Of a stretch of 64,000 nucleotides of DNA, positions 58,388-64,000 are shown one piece after another. Within the stretch, counting starts at the first letter, position 1. The number at the start of each line of letters is the position of its first letter. The notes below the pieces were generated by a model, which saw nothing but the letters and a program-made list of their open reading frames with translations, was not told the origin of the DNA and ran no database searches. This DNA is from CAVVUF01 sp963751425 (GTDB lineage Bacteria > Chloroflexota > Anaerolineae > Anaerolineales > UBA4823): assembly GCA_963751425.1 (NCBI GenBank), contig CAVVUF010000004.1:620001-684000 (forward strand). The letters are read 5' to 3'. The translations under genes were made by a program, and so were the position numbers.

Positions 58388-59248
58388 TCACGTGGCGGCA
58401 ACCAACTCATCGCATACGTTTTGCAGCGACAGGCGCCAATCCGGCGGTTTGATGCCAAAGACCTCGGCAATGCGGCTGCAATCCAGAACCGAATAGCGCG
58501 GCCGGCGCGCCAGCGTTGGGTATCGCTCTGTGGGGATCGGCAGCACCTTGACGTCGGTGTTCCGCAAGATCACGCGCGCGAAGTCGCACCAGCTCACCGC
58601 CGGCTGGCCGCTGAAATTGTAGGTTCCCCACTTGTCCCAACCGGACTTGGTGCAGGCGTGTGTGATGACCAGAATTGCTTCGGCGATATCGGCGGCTGCC
58701 GTTGGTCCGCCGATCTGATCGTCCACCACTCGGATCTCCGAATGCCGTGCTGCCAGACGCAACATCGTCTTCACAAAATTCTGTCCCCAGGCGGAGAATA
58801 CCCAACTGGTTCGCAGAATAATGTGCTGCCGGAGCTGTTCCCGCACCGCCAGTTCGCCCGCAAGCTTGCTGTCGCCGTAGACGTTGAGCGGATGCGGAGC
58901 ATCGTCTTCGCAAGCGGGCGCGGCATGCGCTCCGTCAAAGACGTAATCGGTCGAAAGATGGATCAACGGGACGCCCGCCTGGGCGCACGCGGCCGCCACG
59001 TTGCCGGCACCGAGCGCGTTGACCCGATGGGCGAGCTCGGCCTCCGTTTCCGCCTTGTCGACTGACGTATAGGCCGCGCAGTTCACCACGATGTCGCGGC
59101 CTTTGATCGCGGCCTGTACGGCCCAGCGATCAGCGATATCGCACTCAGCATGCCCGACACCGCGGCACGGAATCCCTGTCTTTTCGGAAGCCGCAACCAG
59201 GGCTTTGCCGACTTGGCCGTTCGCCCCCAGGACCAGAAGGTGTGTCAT
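58388..59248 (-). CDS. rfbD: dTDP-4-dehydrorhamnose reductase
   Basis: About 286 residues from the ATG at 59248. Rossmann motif GANGQVGKAL, NCAAYTSVDKAE and the catalytic YGDSK (Tyr-x-x-x-Lys in VYGDSKLAGE), with STDYVFDG just before. It makes the last step of dTDP-L-rhamnose synthesis. rfbB lies in the same direction at the right edge; rfbA and rfbC are not in the window. Intact frame; the earlier start at 59287 adds a poorly supported leader. Confidence 0.93.
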   Translation of the reverse strand: MTHLLVLGANGQVGKALVAASEKTGIPCRGVGHAECDIADRWAVQAAIKGRDIVVNCAAYTSVDKAETEAELAHRVNALGAGNVAAACAQAGVPLIHLSTDYVFDGAHAAPACEDDAPHPLNVYGDSKLAGELAVREQLRQHIILRTSWVFSAWGQNFVKTMLRLAARHSEIRVVDDQIGGPTAAADIAEAILVITHACTKSGWDKWGTYNFSGQPAVSWCDFARVILRNTDVKVLPIPTERYPTLARRPRYSVLDCSRIAEVFGIKPPDWRLSLQNVCDELVAAT

Positions 59249-59327
59249 CGCCCTGCCCGATCGTGGATCGATGGTGGTCACATGCACCTGAAGGCCCGCG
59301 GTTAGGGCCCGCGTTTCCGCCAGGAAG

Positions 59328-60091
59328 TTACGTCGACGCCGGCGCCGCGCTGGTCGTTGCCTTTCGATACGCTTCGACGACCTCCTCCGGCTCTCCCATT
59401 TTCCGGATCACGCCATGCTCCAGCCAGATCACCTTGTTGCAGATATCTTGAACCATCGACATGTTGTGCGTCGCGATCGCCAGAATGTTGGATTTGTCGA
59501 CCAGTTCATGCAGCCGGCGGGTTGCTTTCTCGATGAATTGCGCATCGCCGGCGGCGATCATCTCATCCATGATCAGAATGTCGGGGTGGATCGAGGTGGA
59601 AATCGCGAACGCCAGCCGCAGAAACATGCCGGTGGAATAGGTCCGGGTCGGAAGGTTGAGATACTCGCCGAGTTCGCAGAAATCGGCGATCGCCGGTGAC
59701 AGTCGTTCCGCCTCCTTGAAGCTCAGCCCCATGAAAGCACAGCGAAACAGATGTTCTCCCAGCCGGTCGCCTCCGGGTCCATGCCGAGCGTAATGTCCGT
59801 AAACGACGAGATCGCACCGATGATCGTCGCCTCTCCGGCCGAGGGTGGATAGACCCCCGACAGCACGCGCAGGAGCGTGGTCTTGCCGGAACCGTTGTGG
59901 CCGATCAGGCCAAGCCGATCGCCATCGCGCAGCTCCAGATCGAGCCCATCCAGCGCGCGCACCACCACGGTGCGCTGATGGGCCCGCAGCTTCCCGCCCA
60001 GCGCCTGATAGATCCGCAATTGCAACGACTGGGAGGCCGCGTGAACGACCGGGAAGTCGATCACAACCTGCCGCAGCCTGATATGCGCCAT
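59328..60091 (-). CDS. ABC exporter ATPase for surface polysaccharide (frameshift)
   Basis: About 254 residues. Walker A GHNGSGKTTLL, signature YSTGMFLRLAFAI, Walker B ILIMDEMIAAGD, and switch His in IATHNMSMV. The frame breaks near 59735. It ends shortly after the nucleotide-binding fold and has no C-terminal carbohydrate-binding domain, so it resembles KpsT/TagH-type rather than the long Wzt. It is 13 bases after the permease gene, and together they export an undecaprenyl- or lipid-linked polysaccharide. Confidence 0.9.
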
Positions 60092-60104
60092 CGCAAACGG
60101 CTCG

Positions 60105-60926
60105 CTACATCCAGTAGATAACGCGCCGCTGATAACGGCCGATGATCGGCAATGCAAGCAGGGCGCCGCCGATCGCGATGACACTGCTGCTGATCCAGGC
60201 CCAGTCGCTGACAGGGCGCCCCAGGAACGGGTTTCGTAGCAGCTCCAGAAACTGGGCCAATGGGTTGTATTCGATCAGAAAGTGATATTCCTGCGGCATG
60301 AAATCCGGCTTCCACATGATCGGTGTCAGAAAGAAGAAGAGCATCATCCAGTTGGTCACAACCTGAATGAGATCGCGATAGCGCACGCATGCCATGGCGA
60401 GGACATATCCGACCCACAACAACATGAGCCACGTCAGAACGAAGGCAGGAAAGATCTGCAGCAGATACCAGTTCACCGGAATGCCGAAGATGGCGATAAG
60501 GAGCGCGATAATAATCAAATTGTATCCAATGATGATGGTGTTCTTGTAAACCACCGAATAGATCGACACTGCAAAATTCATTCTCTGATTGCGGTAGAAC
60601 TGGCCGTGCGCGGTGAAAACGCCCGTACACTCGATCAGCACCTGCGACATGAAATTCCACATGATGAGGCTGATGCCGAAATACGGCAGCAACTCGCGTA
60701 CCGGCTGCTTGAACAGCAGAGACCAAACCAGCCCCATGGCGCCGATCATGATGGCTGACGACAACGTTAGCCAGATCTGCCCGAGTTTCGAGCGCATGTA
60801 GCGGTTGCGAAGCTCTTTGGTGCCCAGAAGGTGCCAGACACGCCAATTTCGCGCGCCTGTCACCAGTTCATCGAGTCCGGCCGACGCAAAACACTTCAGG
60901 TCATCCAGAGGAGGAGCCACGCTCAT
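60105..60926 (-). CDS. ABC-2 type polysaccharide export permease
   Basis: About 273 residues from the ATG at 60926, which has GGAGGAG just upstream. Six hydrophobic helices, the amphipathic N-terminus RVWHLLGTKELRNRYMRSKLG typical of Wzm/KpsM permeases, and FFLTPIMWKPDFMP in the last loop. Intact frame. It forms the membrane channel with the following ATPase. The upstream glycosyltransferase stops five bases before it. Confidence 0.92.
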   Translation of the reverse strand: MSVAPPLDDLKCFASAGLDELVTGARNWRVWHLLGTKELRNRYMRSKLGQIWLTLSSAIMIGAMGLVWSLLFKQPVRELLPYFGISLIMWNFMSQVLIECTGVFTAHGQFYRNQRMNFAVSIYSVVYKNTIIIGYNLIIIALLIAIFGIPVNWYLLQIFPAFVLTWLMLLWVGYVLAMACVRYRDLIQVVTNWMMLFFFLTPIMWKPDFMPQEYHFLIEYNPLAQFLELLRNPFLGRPVSDWAWISSSVIAIGGALLALPIIGRYQRRVIYWM

Positions 60927-60930
60927 GGCG

Positions 60931-62037
60931 CTATATCGCCGTCGTGTTGAGCAACCGCTCTTCGATCGCGAAGTTGTTCGCCAGCGCCTGCTCGAACAGT
61001 GCAATCAGCTTCGGCGCGGTAGCCTGCAGCGAATACGACGCTTCCACCCGTTGTCGTCCCGCAATTCCGAGCCTTTCGGTAAACTTGCGATCGGCGGCAA
61101 GACGCCTGAGCGCCGCGGTCCATTCCTCGACGCTGTTCGCAAGCAGTCCGGTTTGCCCGGGCACGGTGATCGACGAAGCCGCGCCGACCCGCGACGCCAC
61201 CGTCGCACGCCCGGCCGCCATATACTGAATGAGCTTATAGCCGCACTTGCCCCGCTCCCAAGGACCGTCCGACAGCGGCATCACGCCGACATGGCAGCGT
61301 GCGAGTTCGATCGCTTCAGTCTCCTCCCGCCAAGGGACGTAGTCGACCGTTACGCCAGGCAACGAAAAGCCGCGGCCGCCACCGATCACCCGAACACGCG
61401 CCTTGGCCTCCTTGCACAGAGCCCGGAGCGGTTCGGCGATCAGATTCAGATAGGCCTCGTTTCCAGGCGTGCCGATCCATCCGATCGTGAACGGCCCTTC
61501 GGGAAGTGGCAGCTTGGGATATCGCGCCACCTCGACGGCCGGCGGCCACTCGACAATCTGGGGACTGGGCGTCGACCTCAGCCAGTGCGACAATTGCGCG
61601 CTGCCAGCCGTCACGACCGCGGCCCTGGCCGCGACCCTCTCAAGCTTATCGCCCATTAGCGCCCGCACGATGCCGCTCGAATGCATCGAATAGCGCAAGG
61701 ACCAGGGATCGTCGAAGTCGATGACGATGGGTCGCCCCCGGAGAAAAAGACATTCGATCGCCGCCGGAACCCAAGGCAGCGCTTCTTTCTCGATCCAGAT
61801 CAGATCGACGTTCCTGGCCGAGAACAATTCCCGTAAGCGGCCCCAATAGGCCTGAGCGAGAAACCGCAGATCGCGCGGCTCCCCGTGATACAGCCGGGCG
61901 AGGTAATCGTCGTTCAAGAACGGCGCAACCTTCACCGTGAAGCCCGCGGCTTCCAATGCCGGGATGAAATTCAGGTGACGGACGCGGCTGCTGGGCCCCA
62001 TCCGATCGTAGCGACTCAAGAGGAGAACCGAAGGCAT
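60931..62037 (-). CDS. GT4-type glycosyltransferase
   Basis: 368 residues, intact. GT-B fold: N-terminal SRYDRMGPSSRVRHLNFI, IVIDFDDPWSLRYS, then the C-terminal nucleotide-sugar domain with TIGWIGTPGNEAYLN and the GT4 EX7E-like region around RGKCGYKLIQYMAAGRATVAS. It likely adds a sugar to a lipid-linked polysaccharide on the cytoplasmic face. The ATG overlaps the end of the upstream GT2 gene by 22 bases. Donor and acceptor unknown. Confidence 0.88.
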   Translation of the reverse strand: MPSVLLLSRYDRMGPSSRVRHLNFIPALEAAGFTVKVAPFLNDDYLARLYHGEPRDLRFLAQAYWGRLRELFSARNVDLIWIEKEALPWVPAAIECLFLRGRPIVIDFDDPWSLRYSMHSSGIVRALMGDKLERVAARAAVVTAGSAQLSHWLRSTPSPQIVEWPPAVEVARYPKLPLPEGPFTIGWIGTPGNEAYLNLIAEPLRALCKEAKARVRVIGGGRGFSLPGVTVDYVPWREETEAIELARCHVGVMPLSDGPWERGKCGYKLIQYMAAGRATVASRVGAASSITVPGQTGLLANSVEEWTAALRRLAADRKFTERLGIAGRQRVEASYSLQATAPKLIALFEQALANNFAIEERLLNTTAI

Positions 62038-63030
62038 CTTTCAGGCACGCCCCCCATCCGGCAGGTCCGACTGCCTACCTCCTTACAGACCAAGGCCATG
62101 GCCTGGCGCACCGACCGCTCCTCCTGTGGCGCACGGGTCAGTATCGCGTGCAACCATCGAATGGGCAGCTCGGCACCGAGCGTCGATATTAACACGGCAT
62201 AGCCGGCAATGCGACCATGCCATTTGGCGCTGTACTGAGCCCGACTGATCGAGAGATGGAACAACCGCCGCCCTTTGACGGCGTTGGTCGATCCTCCACC
62301 CGCATGTTCCCCCCTGCCCCCACAAAGTACATAACCTGCCAGCCGGCTCGTCGCGCCCTCAGGCATAAATCGACATCCTCGTAGTAGAGAAAAATCGCTC
62401 ATCAAAACCGGCCAACTTTTCGAATATGTTCCTCCGAATGAACAGGCAAGCGCCGATCACCTGATCGACCGCGCGCGTCTCAAGGTGATCCCAATCGGTG
62501 AGAAAGTGCGGCGACACCAGACCGGGACAGAGCCGATCCAGGAAAAGTCGATGCAGGAGGAGCTCCTTAACCGCTGGCGTCCGGGCGCAGCAGCGCTGGA
62601 TGCACCCCGCCGGATCGAGCAGTTGGGGGCCGACGACGCCGACCGCCGCTTGATTCGGGTCGGCCAGAAAGGCCACAACGCTGTCGACCGCATCTGCCTC
62701 AAGCCGCACATCCGGATTGAGAAAGAGGAGGTAGGGCGCAGTTCCGCATCGCGCTCCCTGATTGCAGGCCACGGCGAACCCGCGATTGACCGAGTTCCGG
62801 ACCAGACGAAGATTCACCCGGCTCACCGGGAGACCGTCGGCCGATTGATCGGTCGAAGCATTGTCGACCACGATCACATTGAGCCGCTCGGCGCTGGAAC
62901 TACGGTCGAGTGCCGTCACGCAATCCCGCAGATGTGGGCCCGAATTCCAGTTGACGATCACGACATCGACGGCGGCCTCGACCGAAGGGGCTGAGGCGCG
63001 TTCCACCGTGGATTTGCCCTCATGCGCCAT
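62016..63030 (-). CDS. GT2 glycosyltransferase, rhamnosyltransferase-like (frameshift)
   Basis: About 338 residues from the ATG at 63030. GT2 motifs: VDVVIVNWNSGPHLRDCV, VIVVDNASTDQS, NRGFAVACNQGA, LFLNPDVRLE (DxD-like), then IGACLFIRRNIFEKLAGFDERF. The frame breaks near 62385, after which FLYYEDVDLCLRARRAGW continues. This is the WbbL-like pattern, and the neighbouring rfbB/rfbD genes make L-rhamnose a reasonable donor. It starts 13 bases after the rfbB stop. Confidence 0.87.
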
Positions 63031-63043
63031 GTCGGCTTTCCGC

Positions 63044-64000
63044 CTATCCGACCAGCCCGAGCCGCTTCGTCGCTGTCGAGCGCAATGGCCCCCACCACGA
63101 CTCGTTTGCCAGATACCAGGCGACCGTTTTCCGAAGTGCCATGTCGAACGGATGCTGGGGGCTGCCACTTCAGTTCGTGGTGCGCCCTGCTCGCATCGAT
63201 CGCATAGCGGGCATCGTGCCCGGGCCGGTCGGACACGAAGGTGATCAGCGAACGCCGGGGCCGCCCGCCCGGCAAGGGGCCGATCATCTCGTCCAGCAGG
63301 TCGCAGATCATCTGGGCGAGCTCGATGTTGCGCAGCTCGTTCCCGCCACCGATGCCGTAGCAATCGCCGATCCGGCCCTCGCGCAGCACCAAGGTCAGCG
63401 CATGCGCGTGGTCCTCCACGAACAACCAGTCCCGGATATTTTCGCCACGCCCATAGACCGGTAGCGGCTCGCCGTCGCGGGCCTTGAGGATGAGAAGCGG
63501 TATGAACTTCTCCGGGAACTGATATGGACCGAAGTTGTTCGAGCAGTTGCTGATGACCGCCGGCAACCCATAGGTCTTGTGCCAGGCGCGCACCAGGTGA
63601 TCGGCTCCGGCCTTGCTCGCCGCATAGGGTGAATTCGGCTGATAGGGCGAGGTTTCGGTGAACATGCCAACCGGCCCGAGCGAACCGAAAACCTCGTCGG
63701 TCGAGACGTGATGGAACCGAAAACGCGCACGCTCCCGCGGTGAAAGCCCTTGCCAATAGCGGGTCGCCACCTGCAGCAAGGTCGCGGTCCCAAGGACGTT
63801 CGTTCTGACGAACAGCAGCGGATCGTCAATCGAGCGATCGACATGGAGACTCGGCTGCGAAGTGAACGATCGCCGTGGGGCGATAGCGCTCGAACACACC
63901 GATCACATCGTCCGCCGCGCAGATGTCGACCTGCTCAAATCGATATCTTGGATCGTCATCGATCTCGTTCAAATTGGCGAGATTGGCCGCATAAGTGAGC
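63044..64000 (-). CDS. rfbB: dTDP-glucose 4,6-dehydratase (frameshifts, 5' end beyond window)
   Basis: Open at the right edge; about 318 residues visible. Substrate and catalytic motifs: AIVHFAAES then HVDRSI, HVSTDEVFGSLG, YAASKAGADHLV (Tyr-x-x-x-Lys) and CSNNFGPYQFPEKFIP. The frame breaks near 63852 (extra C in GAGTCTCCATGTC) and near 63150; corrected, it ends WWGPLRSTATKRLGLVG at 63044. The missing N-terminus would hold the GxxGxxG of the NAD site. It makes the keto-deoxy sugar used for dTDP-rhamnose and leads the minus-strand polysaccharide genes. Confidence 0.92.

Overview
The window joins two unrelated pieces of DNA. Positions 1 to about 29,460 look like Chloroflexota (Anaerolineae type). 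They carry family 5 solute-binding lipoproteins with Val/Thr/Glu-rich tethers behind the lipobox, an oligopeptide ABC importer operon, an imperfect repeat array of a kind I associate with such genomes, and a membrane-anchored FHA/PP2C signalling group. From about 29,460 to the right edge the sequence is visibly richer in G+C and looks alphaproteobacterial (Hyphomicrobiales/Bradyrhizobium-like). It has Bug/TctC solute-binding proteins, a phasin, FKBP, an LTXXQ (Spy/CpxP) protein and a rhamnose/polysaccharide locus. The switch happens inside two genes at once: an AbrB/MazE-like gene is cut at its 3' end and a nitronate monooxygenase at its 5' end. No mobile element lies at the join, so a chimeric contig is the simplest reading. 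Reading-frame breaks are frequent in both halves, more so in the right one, and most look like single-base indels in otherwise well-conserved genes. I treat them as probable sequence errors and describe each broken gene as one locus.

Left half: a broken solute-binding lipoprotein (1-2251); a minus-strand unit of ECF sigma factor, small protein and second solute-binding lipoprotein (2492-5306); a repeat array interrupted by a 368-bp segment carrying a GIY-YIG nuclease gene (5402-6313); a five-gene oligopeptide importer operon (6400-12879) ending at a clear terminator; maf, a class B penicillin-binding protein and rsgA in overlapping order (13132-16982); purine salvage genes xpt and guaA, then a VWA-FHA membrane protein and a PP2C phosphatase (17081-22369); a convergent PP2C-like/propeller protein split by a frameshift (22450-24865); a FemAB/CelD-like acyltransferase, the AmrS radical SAM protein, mobA and an M28 membrane peptidase (24962-29041).

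Right half: a periplasmic-type binding protein, a cupin and an FKBP isomerase (29888-31901); a large multi-domain glycosyltransferase (32113-35474); a PagL-type lipid A deacylase fused to a second beta-barrel (35856-37106); a flavin monooxygenase (37199-38520); a class II lanthipeptide locus with a LanM synthetase (38569-41896) and, divergent from it, a 56-residue precursor peptide (42057-42227); a probable catabolic cluster of luciferase-like monooxygenase, Gfo/Idh oxidoreductase, creatininase-family hydrolase, cupin and 2-hydroxyacid dehydrogenase flanked by binding proteins (42385-50549); phasin, Spy-like and CrtI-like genes (50930-54828); and a cell-surface polysaccharide region with glycosyltransferases, an ABC-2 exporter and dTDP-rhamnose genes (55013-64000).

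The most interesting system is the lanthipeptide pair. The precursor is too short for ordinary gene calling. The synthetase's zinc site, hidden by two compensating indels, reads as three cysteines (WCHG plus CCG), as in the promiscuous ProcM type. Second is the GIY-YIG segment, which splits one repeat unit and is bordered by identical 9-bp direct repeats, as a very small mobile element would be.
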